Shown in pieces: positions 1-10,906 of a DNA stretch of 64,000 nucleotides. The translations under genes were made by a program, and so were the position numbers. Position 1 is the stretch's first letter, and each line of letters begins with the position of its first letter. The notes under the pieces are model-generated. The model was not told where the DNA came from. It ran no database searches and saw only the letters and a program-made list of their open reading frames with translations. The stretch spans positions 3,472,001 through 3,536,000 of the forward strand of contig QYRS01000005.1 in the NCBI GenBank assembly GCA_006503535.1. Reading direction: 5' to 3'. This DNA comes from Arthrinium phaeospermum. Its lineage: Eukaryota; Ascomycota; Sordariomycetes; Amphisphaeriales; Apiosporaceae.

Positions 1-592
1 TGACCATGACTACGACACCTGCCAGATTAAACCGATATTGCAAATCATGGTGGTGAGCACGAATAAGCAGTTGGAACAACAATAGTTTTTCCACTGCCAC
101 ACTATGAAGCAACATATAGACAGTCGAAATCAATCACACAAGATACATGCATATCACAATCACATTATCACAAAGAGCCTCAGGAAGAGTCATTCAGAAT
201 GCCAATGGTATCTTGAGCCTCCCATCTATCTACAATAGTAGAGAAGGGAAAAAGGGAGGGGGAAAATCAACCTCGAACGCCACCGGTGCTTTGCCTCCAT
301 TGTGTCCGCATGTTGGTCGAAAACTCCGTGAACTCCGATACCCTCAATGCAACGCAACGCAACGCAACTGTAATACACGACATATACATTGGTTTTGCCA
401 ACCAAGAGAAGAGGAAAGGAAACGCAATTATGTGACTAGGCACAAAAGCCTCGTCAACCCATTCGTTCAACCATAGAGGTGAACTACAGGGAGAGATGTA
501 CCGGAGAGTGATGAACCGAAAGCGTCATGAACCGAAAGACTGATCAAAACTGGCAGTCTAGGATACCCGAGTGTCTGCGATTGTTGGCCGTC
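1..592. other. Left edge, no gene seen
   Basis: The stretch lies downstream of the TAF12 reading frame on the minus strand and probably contains its 3' untranslated region. It holds only short overlapping frames of poor coding character. No RNA gene or repeat is visible apart from a short run of the pentamer acgca around 350-367. Confidence 0.4.
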
Positions 593-982
593 TCACTGAT
601 TATTTGAGCTCGATGACGGGCGTGTTGGCATGGGTGTGTCAGACGGAGCAGGGCCAAGATTCAGACTGAGTGTGCCCTCGCCGGCGGCCTCGGCGGCCGC
701 CAACGAGAAAGGTCCAGTCGTAGGTGTGCGATGGCTCAAGGTGTCTCCAGAAGGTGTAACAAGTGCGGGAGTGGTCGGAACAGGACCTGCAGAAGAAAGA
801 CCCGTGTTAGATGAGGTCCCAAAGGCTGCCGAAGCGCGACGACGGCTAGAGCCCATGAAAGGAATACCATGTCCATAGTTCATGTTGGCAGCCTGTTGCT
901 TGCTGCTGCTGGCAGTAGCCTTCCCCTTCCCCTTGTTCTTGCCAGTGTTATCGGTACCCTCCGCGGAAGAAGCTGACGTGTC
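593..982 (-). other. Open in-frame extension behind the TAF12 stop codon
   Basis: Directly after the TAG at 983-985 the TAF12 frame stays open for about 129 codons and ends at TGA 593-595. The translation is Ser/Thr/Pro/Ala-rich with a basic Lys-Gly stretch at its start (KNKGKGKATASSSK), which looks like the disordered tail of a fungal nuclear protein, not random sequence. No intron with plausible splice sites bridges the TAG. It could be the real TAF12 C-terminus lost by a CAG-to-TAG change, a read-through extension, or a base-call error. Confidence 0.5.
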
Positions 983-3215
983 CTACTTGTCGTCCTTGCC
1001 GGGCATGACCTTGGCAGCCTGGACTGCGCTCATCTTGGCAATCCAGGACGAGCTGGGCTGGGCCTTGCGAACAGTGCGCAACTCGTCAGCACTGTAGCCA
1101 GGGATGCGAAGGTTGTAGGTGCGCTCGAGCACCATCTGGATGTCGCGGATCTCGAGCACCTTGGAGCCGCGCTGCTTGCAAAGCTGGCAGGCAGAGTTGA
1201 TGACGTTGTCGACAAAGTTGTCGGCCACATTGAGGACGGACTATTGTAGATGTGAAGTCAGCATACCATGAACATGTAAAGATAGGACACGTGCTTCGTT
1301 GCTATTATGCGACCGCCATCGCATGTAATCTCGAAGACAAGTAAATAAAGCATGTGCGAACGATGGGATAAAACGGCGACGCGCTCCTTCGCAAGGTAAT
1401 GATGTGCCCGTCAAGGACCGCGAACGCCAGTCCCCCCGAAAATTTCCCGCGGGAAAGCCGTCCGAACGGCCGCACACACGTTTTTGGCCTGCCGCTCGGT
1501 CGCGGCCGTTCGAGACATGATGATGTGCGCGTCAGGATAAATGCAAGAAAGATCAAACGTACCTCTTCGACATCGGGAGTCAAGTAGTTGCCCTCGGAGC
1601 CAGCAGGGCCGCCGCCACAAACCTGTCGGACAAGCTCGTCGAGCTTCTTCTTGGACATGACGTGCTCGCCCTCGGCCTCGAAGGTGTAGGCGGGCGGCTT
1701 CTGCATGACGGGCTGGGCCAAGGCGTTGCCAGGGATTCCAGTGCCGCCACCCATGGTGGGACGAGAGCCATTGACACCACCGCCCATGGTGACGGGCGTG
1801 GGAATTGCCGTGGCCTTCTCAGGCAGGTTCTTGGGGATGGGCATCTTGGTGGTGACCGTCGTGGCGGGCTGCTGAGGATGTCCGTGAGGGTGAGGGCCTT
1901 GAGGTGTCGCGTTACCCATCATGCCAGCTGAGCCTGGAGTTGTGGTAGGAGGTGCGCCTGCCAAAGGAACTGAGCTGGTGGAATTTTGTCGGGTGTTGGC
2001 CATGTGCATAGCAGCCGAGTGAGTCAAGGGTTTGGCAGCACCGACGACTGGTGTTGCTGCAGTCTGAGGAGTTTGCACGCGTGCGGAATTATGAGTTGGT
2101 GTGACGGCCGATTGCATGTGCGGGTTTGTAGCAGCTGCGGCCACTGCTGTGTTGACCGGAGGTGGATGTGGTTGCGAAGCAGTGCCTGGCTCAATTTTGA
2201 CCTGCGCTGGTGGGGCAGTTGCGTGTTGTTGAGGTTGGGACGAAGGCGCGCTCGTCGCGGGGATAGTCGTTGCTCCTGCTGGAGCACCTTGGGTTGTGGT
2301 AGGTGTTGCTGCGGTCGGAGTACCTGTCGCTCGGTTCGCAGCCGCCAGCTGCTGATTCTTAGCAGCATCCATGGCAGCATTCACCGAGGCGGTCGCAGCC
2401 TGCATCGACGCCGAGTTGCCAGCATTCTGCACTTGACCCTGGCCAGGCTGGGGACGTGGTTGTTGACCGGCAGCATTCTGGTGGAGCGCCTTGAACTGCT
2501 CCTGCTGCTTGCGGAAGCTGTCGACAAAACGTTGCGCCTCGCCATGGCTGCGAATGTTATCCTGCTTCTGGTCCAACACCTTCTTCAGCTCTTCACCAAC
2601 AAAGGGCTGGCCCCGCGACTCGCGCTCCTTAAGGGCGGCATCGATCTGACGCGCCTTCTTGGTGGTGTTGTCCATAAGCATCAACGCCCGCGTGTACTTG
2701 GTACGCACATCGGTGATGAACCGTTGCTGCTCATCCTTGCCAAATGTCGGGGGCGCATAGAAGGTGAACTGCTGGACGTGGGCCATGATGCTGTCCGGCA
2801 CCTTGGGGGGCTGGCCGGGCTGGGGCGTCGCGCCCGCGTTGGGGGTATTGCCGGCCGCGCCGGGGATCTGGTTCGGTCTCGCGGCCATGGCGGCGCGTTG
2901 GGCCGCCAGCGCCGGGTTGTTGGCCATGTTCACAGGCTGCCCGCCGGCGCCCTGCTGACGCTGCCGAAGACTGTTAATCTTCTGGGCAACCATGCGGGAG
3001 AACTCCATGATCTTCTGCTTCGCGTTCTGGTGGGGTTGCGTCTCGGGGCCGTTCTTCTCCATCTGCTCGTACAGGCCGCGCAGTCCCTTCTCGTACTTCT
3101 CCTTCTCCTGGTCGTTGAGCACGGAGAGCGTGCGCATCTGCTCCGGCCGGTACATGGCGAACTTGGGCTGTTGCGGCTGCCCTTGGGGCTGGCCGGCCTG
3201 AGGGGGCTGATTCAT
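983..3215 (-). CDS. TAF12: TFIID/SAGA subunit TAF12, histone-fold protein
   Basis: TAF12 is a histone-fold subunit shared by the general transcription factor TFIID and the SAGA coactivator; it dimerises with TAF4 (TFIID) or Ada1 (SAGA) in the nucleus. Two exons are read: 3215-1563 (551 codons, phase 0) and 1240-983, with an intron of 322 bp starting GTACGT and ending CAATAG. The long N-terminus is Gln/Pro/Ala-rich and low complexity. The diagnostic histone fold spans the splice junction ([12 protein letters not shown] in exon 1, then [20 protein letters not shown] and [16 protein letters not shown] in exon 2). The frame is open upstream to 3275, but I chose the ATG at 3213-3215 because the protein from there starts with the typical low-complexity MNQPPQ. 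It terminates at TAG 983-985 after PGKDDK, giving 636 residues; the frame continues beyond this stop (separate entry). Confidence 0.93.
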
Positions 3216-4622
3216 GATTGCAAGGATGCGGAAATCGTATAGTCTACTCGGGAAGGTGCGCGCGAGGAGCAGCAAACGGGGATCGGGGCACCGTCTATCC
3301 TATTCACGGAGAGGGTGACTAGGGGAATGGAAAGGGTTCGATGCGAGTGGGAAGCTCTATGTTGTCGTATTGCAGGATCACGGGGGATGAACAGAAATGC
3401 TAGGAAGGGCTTCTTAACAAGCGTTGGAATTGGAGGTTGAAGTGTACAATGAAGGACGCACAATGCGTTCAATGGCAGCCGTGAGTCGCTGCGAGTCGTT
3501 GCGACTTAATAAGAGAGAAATTTTCCGGATGGCCAGTGTCAGACCAATACAGAGCCCACACAGACCCAGGTGCAGGAGGAGGGAAGAAGCAAGCTGGTGC
3601 TGGAGGAAGGTTTATCACTTCCAGGGTTGCGCGAGGCCAATACCGATGCCAGACTTGAAGATGATGGAATCCATGTCCGAGTGGCTGGTAGGCGGCTATC
3701 TAGGCTGCTAGGGGCCTTGGCACTCAGAGTGTGGCTTACTCGCGACAATGGCAACTCAGCTGTGGCGTGCGCTGTTGCATGGCCTGCTAGCAGGAGGATT
3801 AGCGTTAATGGCGGTTCAGCCAGAACACCCGCTCAGCCAGCTTCATGCGGTATGCCAGCTACAATCATCCCCAAATACTTCGCCGGAAGGGGGGCCATTC
3901 CTATTCTTGAGTATGCCCTGAATAATGAACCATTGATTGGCTCGAATTCATATTATCAATTGAATAATTGCAGATTGTTTGGAATCTTCGGTCGGAGATG
4001 ACTTGCACCTACTATTATTGTGCATGTGTAGATAGACACGGAGAAAGGACAATCGATATTCTACCTACCTACCCAAAACGGAAACATCACATAGCAACGG
4101 ACGGAATACTATCATTATCGAGACGAGAAGTCACTCAGTACACGTGGCAGGTGATAGATCAAAGTACATATATCGCTGGCCGGTGAAGGAAAGAGCAAGC
4201 CAATTCTATAAACTTCATGTGGGAGAAGGGGTCTTAAGGCCGAAGTCGACCCCGTCCTCCGTTTCGCTATAAACTCTCGGCTGTCTATAAAATGTGTTCG
4301 TTATCATCATCATGTCGTGGTCGTCGTCATCGTTGTTTGTTTCATGGACTTCAAAAGAACAAAAACAGTGCTGTTTCGCCAGTCGCTTTCTCCGCAATGC
4401 CAGATAAACAAATATCCCAAGGCACTTTACATCTGCCTTCTCCGATGCCCGTGTAGCCAGCCTCCCCTTCTATGTGCAATGCATCCATCATGAACCGTCC
4501 CATATGGACTTCCGTAGATCGTCGTGGACCCGGTGGGTTTTGACGAGCGAAATAAAGCGGTGTTCACCGTGTAGGTGACTGAGGCCTGCGGGACGACCTC
4601 ATTCACATTTAACGTAAGTATC
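3216..4622. other. Intergenic, 1.4 kb, no supported gene
   Basis: This is the upstream region of TAF12 and the 3' side of the acidic protein gene (both minus strand). The longest frame, plus strand 3570-4001, codes a compositionally odd peptide with no domain and is not supported. No RNA gene is recognised. Confidence 0.4.
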
Positions 4623-5594
4623 TCACTCGGCGTCGTCAACCTCCATGAGTCGCCAGAACTGAAACAGTCCATCGCCATCGGCATCGGCATCATCGCCGCT
4701 CATCTGATCATCACTGGTCGGCTCGGCCAGCTCGATGATGATGTCGCGCGGGTTCGAGATCAGACTCAGCCGGTTGAGGTTGAGCTTTCTACGAATCCTC
4801 CGCTGGTTGTTGTCTCCCATGTCATAGGGCTGCAGATCCTCGCGGTCCTCGTCACTGTCGCGCTCGCTCACGGTGCGCTTGCTGAAACTCCCCATGGTCA
4901 TCCGCCGTTGCCTCCGCTGCTCTCTCATATGTCGGAGGTGCTGGATGAGTTCATCGCGACCATACTCGGAATCGCTGAAGTCCGAATCGTCACCACAGCT
5001 CACGTTAGCCATACCGCTCAACATATCCTCGGGCACTCCACGGTCCAGGGACGACGGAGACGTACTCCTGCTGGAGTCGGGGTCCTCGATCGAGTCGGGT
5101 TGCAATGGGGGGTTGCCATCGTCACAGTCATCGCTCTCCATGTCGTCCTCATCTTGTTCGACGACAGTGAAGATATCCTCAATTTCAACTTCAACTTCTT
5201 CAATTTCAATGGTGGTCGTGGTGACATGTTCCGGGATTGAGCTCGAGGTCTCATCCCTGTGCACGTAAGATGCAGGGGAATGCGGCGGGCTGTCTGAAGC
5301 ATCCGAGGCGTCAGAGTCATTCGCGTCGGATTCCTCGTCGTCCTCGGTAGATTCCATCGGCGAGATGGCCTCGGGGTGCAAACTCCCAGGGAATCCTGAG
5401 CCCACACCGCTTAGGGCTTCCGGCGGGTTGAATGGCCCCACGCCCTTATAACTGGGTGATGCCCGGCCATTGGGGCCTTTGGAGCGAGAAAGACCAGGAG
5501 AGCCGGTGGGTGGTGTCTCCGGGGGAGAAGTAGGCCTCCGCATCTCCATGTTGATGTTGGGCGTCTGAGGCCGCATCGTTTTGAGAGAGGGCAA
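4623..5594 (-). CDS. Conserved fungal acidic protein of unknown function
   Basis: A single-exon frame of 323 residues. The first third is Pro/Ser-rich. The middle is very acidic with Glu/Asp/Ser runs (STEDDEESDANDSDASDASD). The C-terminal part alternates basic and acidic patches: RRQRRMTMGSFSKRTVSERD, then DREDLQPYD, then RRIRRKLNLNRLSLI. From memory, a motif of the form MTxGSxxKRTxSE followed by DREDL recurs in uncharacterised Pezizomycotina proteins, so I take this as a genuine conserved gene; no catalytic domain, signal peptide or membrane segment is visible. A second Met is at residue 7 and could be the start. The composition suggests a nuclear, largely disordered protein. Function is unknown. 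Confidence 0.72.
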   Translation of the reverse strand: MPSLKTMRPQTPNINMEMRRPTSPPETPPTGSPGLSRSKGPNGRASPSYKGVGPFNPPEALSGVGSGFPGSLHPEAISPMESTEDDEESDANDSDASDASDSPPHSPASYVHRDETSSSIPEHVTTTTIEIEEVEVEIEDIFTVVEQDEDDMESDDCDDGNPPLQPDSIEDPDSSRSTSPSSLDRGVPEDMLSGMANVSCGDDSDFSDSEYGRDELIQHLRHMREQRRQRRMTMGSFSKRTVSERDSDEDREDLQPYDMGDNNQRRIRRKLNLNRLSLISNPRDIIIELAEPTSDDQMSGDDADADGDGLFQFWRLMEVDDAE

Positions 5595-8500
5595 AAGGTG
5601 TTGTTCCGTAGAACGGGCTGGGGGGTCGTCTCAATTGTCTCCCCAGCAATTCCGCAATCTTATCGTGGATGGGAATTGATTACTTTTTATGTGGGGTAGC
5701 GATTTCGCGGGGGGTGGAATTGCGCAGCTGCGCAGCGCAGGAGCAGGAGCAGTGAGAAGGGGTGTGTATGAGTGTGCAAAAAGACAGTCAGGGTGTCAAC
5801 ACCCAGAGGATAGATCTCCAGTGCGGAGAGAAGAATGGGCTGCGGTAACTGGTCATGATAATCCGTACAGTAAGCGGGCAGAGAGTCCAAGTTGCGCAAA
5901 TTCCCCAAGTCGTGACTAGGGAAGATGCGGCGAGTTGGCGCAAAAAGAGATGTAGAGATAGATGCCTGTGTTGCGCGCTGCGCAAGTATGATGTCGGCTG
6001 GTAGCGCAAGGAGAACACCAAGTCAGCTAAGTCTTGGTGCTCTGGTGCAGATGAAATGGACAGTCGCAGGTGATGCGCATCCAGATCCAATTGAAGCAGA
6101 TTGATAGGTCGTCTGCCCAGTTAGTCAGTCTCCTTTGATTAAGTAGACGTCAACGCTTCTGTGTGATCCAGAGCAAGGACAGAGGGCGTAAGATAGCGCC
6201 GAAATCCAGGGGGCCGAACAAGCAGGACGCTGGGAGAATGCGCTGGCTAGATGTTTCAAATCTAGATTGAACGGGGCCAAGATATAATAAGATATGGTAT
6301 AAGCCGTTATGGGGGTTCAAGCAGCGTTTTGGTGAGAAACTCCGAGAAGTGAATCTCTTGAAAAGAGAGGAAGATTCGGGGATCAAGGATCGGTCAAGGT
6401 CCGGGTGGCCAAAGGAAATATATGTGGCTATTATAGTTTCGGGCAGATACAACGGCTGGGTCACTCCCTTGCCTGTCAGAATGGGCGCCGCATGAAGGAG
6501 CCCGCCAGGCTCACGGAGTCTCGGGAGTACAGTACAGTACCTCTGAGCTGTTGGAGGGAAAAAACAGTAGCATGGGGAGCCAAAAAAAGTAGAGCCGCTT
6601 GCTTGTCCACCAGCCTATGTCGGAGGATGTGTATCCTTTACGGCTCGCTTGGGCAGCAATGCTCCCGGGAAACCCTGTCTAATTCGGTCCTCATGGTAGA
6701 CAGCACGACAATCTGTCCAGAGAGATTGCGACATGTATGTCTCCTAGGCGGCTTGAGACATTTCCAAAGATGACTCTTCGCCAGTGATGTTCAAGTAGCC
6801 ATGTCAAATAGGTACGTCTGTGTATGCTGTGTGTGTGTCTGGGGCAGCAGGGACGGGCGAACGCAGAAAATACCAGACCAGACGACCGCTGAGCTGTCAC
6901 TTCAGTCAGCCCGAAGCAGCTTCTCGAAGAGATGAAATGCGCCCGAGGTGAAAAGGGATTCGCCCACAAGGCTACATCCGCCCAAGCATTGAGCTGCATC
7001 GGGCGTATCACAGATCGACAAGTGAGGCAGAAGCAGGTAGTTGGCAGACGCAGGAAAAGACTGGAGTCTCAATCATGCCCAATGAACGAGGGGATTTGAC
7101 CCTCCAGCTGCAGGTAGAAATTGACTGAAGCAGCAAGCAACCAAGAGGGTCACAGTGGGGATGCAGGAAACCCAACGTATGGCTCGAAAATATAATTACC
7201 TCCAAGCAAGCAATGCCAGCACCGACATGGCCATTGGACACAGGAGCTGCAGTCGATCAAGCGATGGGCGAAGGAATGCGAAGCAGAAGAAAAAAAAGTA
7301 GGATGGCAAAAGGCAACGTGATCAACCGATCTTTGCTCTCTGCAAACTGCCGTTGTTGCTGTTGTTGTTTTTTCCCAGCTTTGGTCTCGTCGCTCTATTC
7401 CCCAAGACGAAGTGATCATCCATCGGGCCTCGAGACCAGAGAACGAGCGAACTTTCGCTTCCGAGAAGAAGGCGGAAGACGACCACGGAAACGAAACATC
7501 AGGATTCAATGCATGCAATTGGTGATCTCCGAGTCCCGATGGAGATGGGCCACGATCTAGCGCATCAAGTACATGTAGATTTAATGCAATTGGAACTCAG
7601 GAATCCCGGTTGGTCGGTTGTAGTCGACTCAGGTAGCCCGGGAAAGGAAGGGGTATTTGCCTATTTGCCTGACGTAGTCGCAGATGTGCCTTTGATGAGA
7701 CTCGCGACTAACCAGATCTAGCACTAAGAGCAATACATCTCGCCATGATGCCAACGCTCACATAGAACTTGAGGAATATAACGATCGAATATTATAATCA
7801 AATGCATGTTACATTAGATACTCATTTGGCAAAACACCAGGAACATGACAGCTCGTTTCGGTCAGTCTTGTCGTGGGCCGTTGTCGACTGGCTGAGCTCC
7901 TGAGCCCCTGGTTAAAGAGTGGTTGTTTCGGTGATGTAAATGGTTCAAGTAGCAGGGAGTTCTGCCAAAGCCCCTTGCTAACCTTAGCCGGACTATTGGG
8001 ATGGCGATCCGCTGGATAACCTTGCCTTGCCTTGCCTCTGCCTTGCGTTATCCTGCACCATGGAGTCATGGACCGCGGTCCCAGGTCTCCAGGTGGGCCA
8101 GTATCGCGGAACCGGACGGCCTGGCGGGAAGGAAGTCAAAGGAGAAGGCGGATTCTAGAAAGGGGATAGAGCCCACGCGGCCACGAGACAACACCCCAAG
8201 GGCCGGGGCAGGAAAGTAGTATCAAAATGGCATTGATGATATAGCCCGCGATAGGACCCGATAGGTTTGCACGGAGGAGGTGGATCGGCTACTCCCCAAG
8301 CACAAGCCACATCGCGGGGCATGTGAGGCTTGACCTGCTTCACTCTAGCACTCTTAGCTGCTTGGGCCGTTTCAATGCCATCACCGTCCACAGGGTCCAA
8401 TCTGGCCAGGCCTTTTGCGACAAGCTTAAGCTGAGAACAACCCAGGGCGAGCAGAAACGATTACGAATCCTCAAAACAATCCCAACCAAGTCAGCAATTG

Positions 8501-8620
8501 GCACTGTATTCCACTGACCTTCGCGCGGCCTTCCCTCCGGTCGCTGTTACGCACATTGTTTTGCTCCCCCGGAGCTCGCCAGCCGCACCAAATCAAAACA
8601 AACACCCCGAACAAGACACG
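5595..8620. other. 3 kb gene-free interval between divergent genes
   Basis: The interval separates the acidic protein gene (minus) from SPC34 (plus). It contains many short frames on both strands, none with a recognisable domain, a consistent codon pattern or good splice sites. No tRNA, 5S gene or repeat was seen. It may hold long 5' leaders or a non-coding transcript, but nothing in the sequence proves that. Confidence 0.4.
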
Positions 8621-9500
8621 ATGTCGCTGCTTTCAGCTCACTATGAGCAGATAGCCATATCCTGCCAAGGCATTGATAGCCTACCGTACGTGTCATTCCT
8701 CCCCTATTCATGCCGCAAAATTGGTTTCTCATGGACTTGCTAACCCCACCTCGCATAGCTTCCCGCCCCCCAAGATCTTCACCAACGCCCTCCTCTCCAA
8801 CCACGACATCACCTCGCTGATCCGCGACACGGAAGCGCACGAGCGCGCCCTGTTCTCCGTCCCGCCGCCGCCGCCACAGCCTTCCACCGCACCAGCGAAA
8901 CCGGACCAACAGCAGCCGCCGGCCAAGCAGTCGTCGCGGCGCCAGACCGTCTTCAATGTCGCCTCGGGCGAGGTGACCACGTCGGGCGCCAACACGGGCC
9001 GGGCCTCGAGCGCCGCGCCGCGCCGGCACACGGCCGTGGCGGCGGTGCTGGGCGGCGACCTGCACGACCAGATCCGGCGCAGCGAGCGCGGGCTCTGGAG
9101 CAAGCGGGCCGCCGACAGCAACCAAGGGCAGGGCGTGGACGTCGAGCTCCTGCTCAAGAGCGCCGAGAAGCTGTGCGGCGTCTACCCGCTGCCGGGGGCC
9201 CTCGAGCGGATCCCGGCGCAGCGGTCCAAGTACGCACACAACCTCAACACGCTGGCGTACTACGAGGCCAAGGTCGCCGAGCAAGCCGAGGCGCTCGGCC
9301 GGCAGCACAAGGACATGTGGTCCGACGAGGAGGAAGAGGAAGAAGAGGAGGAGGCCCCAGCGGCAGACGGCGCCATCATGACCGAGGAGGAACTGCGGCG
9401 GGAGGAAGAGGAGGTTCAGGAGCTGGACAAGAAGAAGCGCGAGCTACAAGAGCGCCTCAAAGCCATGGAGAAGGATCTCGGTGGATTGCTTCACATGTGA
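8621..9500 (+). CDS. SPC34: DASH complex subunit Spc34
   Basis: Spc34 is a subunit of the DASH/Dam1 ring that couples kinetochores to spindle microtubules. Two exons are read: 8621-8685 and 8759-9500, with a 73-bp intron (GTACGT..CATAG) that splits a proline codon; the product is 268 residues. The N-terminus reads MSLLSAHYEQIAISCQGI, then SLPFPPPKIFTNALL, NHDITSLIRDTEAHERALFS, the hallmark start of the family. A Pro-rich linker follows, then a helical region (VELLLKSAEKLCGVYPLPG), an acidic stretch of Glu residues and a C-terminal coiled coil (ELDKKKRELQERLKAMEKDL). The first ATG after the leader gives the family-typical start. The gene is convergent with the DsbA-like gene, only about 140 bp apart. 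Confidence 0.93.
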
Positions 9501-9639
9501 ACCGGGTGAAAAAGGAACGATAATACTCGGCTTGTAACGAGAAGACGATAATGATACCCATGAGAAAGAAATGTCATTTGATGATTCTTCAAATTTTTAG
9601 TTATATTTGCTTTTCTTTCTTTCTTCGTTGTAATTGTCT

Positions 9640-10386
9640 TCAACACTGGGCGCCCGACGAGCTGACCTCGGCCGCGGACTGTTCCTTGGCGGCACGGATG
9701 GCCTTGAGGAAGACCTCGGGGTCCTGCGCGCCCGAGATCTCGTACTTGCCCTGGATGGTGATGTGGGGAACACCGGAGACGTTCTTGGCGTAGGCCTCCT
9801 GGACCATACGATCGACCTCGTCGCCGCCCTTGCCCTCCTTTAGCCAGGCCCGGGTCTCGCTGGCCGCGATCCCGGCCTTCTCGGCGGCCGCGACGAGCAT
9901 GTCGTGGCTCGTAATATCGCCGCCCTCGGAGAAGTAGCTCTTGAACAGCTCGAGGATGACCCGGTTCTGGGTCTCGACCGACTTGGTCCGGCCCAGCTCG
10001 ACGACGCGGTGCGAGTCGCGCGTGTTGCCCACGTACCCTTTCCCCGTGAACTCGATGCCGTCCAGCCGGCCCGCGTGCGCCAGCTGCCGCTGCATCTGCG
10101 CCGCGCGCTCGGGCCCGCCGAACTTCTGCGCCATGCGCTCCTGGATCGGCATCCCTTTCGCGGGGGACGTGGGGTCCAGGTAGAAGGGCTTCCAGGTCAG
10201 GGTGAAGGTGTCGTCGGCGCCGCCCGGGTGGATCTGCTTGTACTTGTCGATGGCCTTTTCGAGGCGGACCTTGCCCAAGTAGCACTTTTTCGTGGACCGT
10301 TAGTATATTTAAATTGGAAGGACGGGAGGGAGACTTACGAAGGGGCAGACATTGTCCGAGATGATATCAATCTTGAAGTTCGTCAT
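9640..10386 (-). CDS. DsbA/FrnE-family thioredoxin-fold oxidoreductase
   Basis: Members of the DsbA-like family (FrnE, 2-hydroxychromene-2-carboxylate isomerase-like) have a thioredoxin fold with a helical insertion and act in thiol redox or isomerase reactions; the substrate here is unknown. Exons are 10386-10339 and 10284-9640 with a 54-bp intron (GTAAGT, TACTAACG branch point, AAAAAG acceptor); the product is 230 residues. The splice junction falls inside the redox motif, giving DNVCPFCYLGK with cysteines 14 and 17. Family signatures follow: RLDGIEFTGKGYVGNTRDSH in the middle and KNVSGVPHITIQGKYEISGA near the end (the cis-proline loop, VP). An in-frame ATG 36 bp upstream (10420-10422) would add the basic-hydroxylated peptide MASRTLKTTVAK, possibly a mitochondrial presequence or simply leader. 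No signal peptide is seen, so a cytosolic form is likely. Confidence 0.9.
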
Positions 10387-10422
10387 CTTGGCTACTGTTG
10401 TCTTGAGTGTACGACTGGCCAT

Positions 10423-10906
10423 TAAATTAATGTGATTGCTTACAGCAAGAGTCAGCTTGTCACACACAGGGTGGTGAAACTTGGTTTTGCTGCCCTCTTA
10501 TACGAAATCTGAGGTAGATATCCCCGTAAGGTCCGGGCCAATCAATGATTACAAATCCAATTGTCATCTTCCGCTATTGCTTCGGCACCTCCCGCACCCA
10601 CCTCAGCTTCTGTCAGCTCTCCACCAGAGCCTTTTAGACGTTTCACGACGCTACCAGTAAACCCACGAATTCTCCGAGGTCCAAGATACTTATATTATCT
10701 ACTGGTTGAAGGGCAGATATCAAAAGTCTGTTACTTACGGGTGAGTAAATGAAGTCGCACATGGCCGTTGCATCTTACACATAAAAACTTGAGATCATTT
10801 CGTGCCAGAATTCAAAACCCCGTTGAAGCACTAACCAGGTCAAAGGTACCATGAGACATACCCGAACTACATGATGTCTCAACATCATGGTGAGTAGTAG
10901 TGCTGG
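10423..10906. other. Divergent promoter region between DsbA-like and SET genes
   Basis: About 480 bp between two divergently transcribed genes. It must hold both promoters. I see no clear TATA box, RNA gene or additional reading frame of merit. Confidence 0.4.

Noticed and set aside
1986..3242. Plus-strand frame of 418 codons opposite TAF12
   Set aside because: It is the antisense shadow of the Gln/Pro/Ala-rich TAF12 coding region, whose composition keeps the opposite frame open. No domain of its own.
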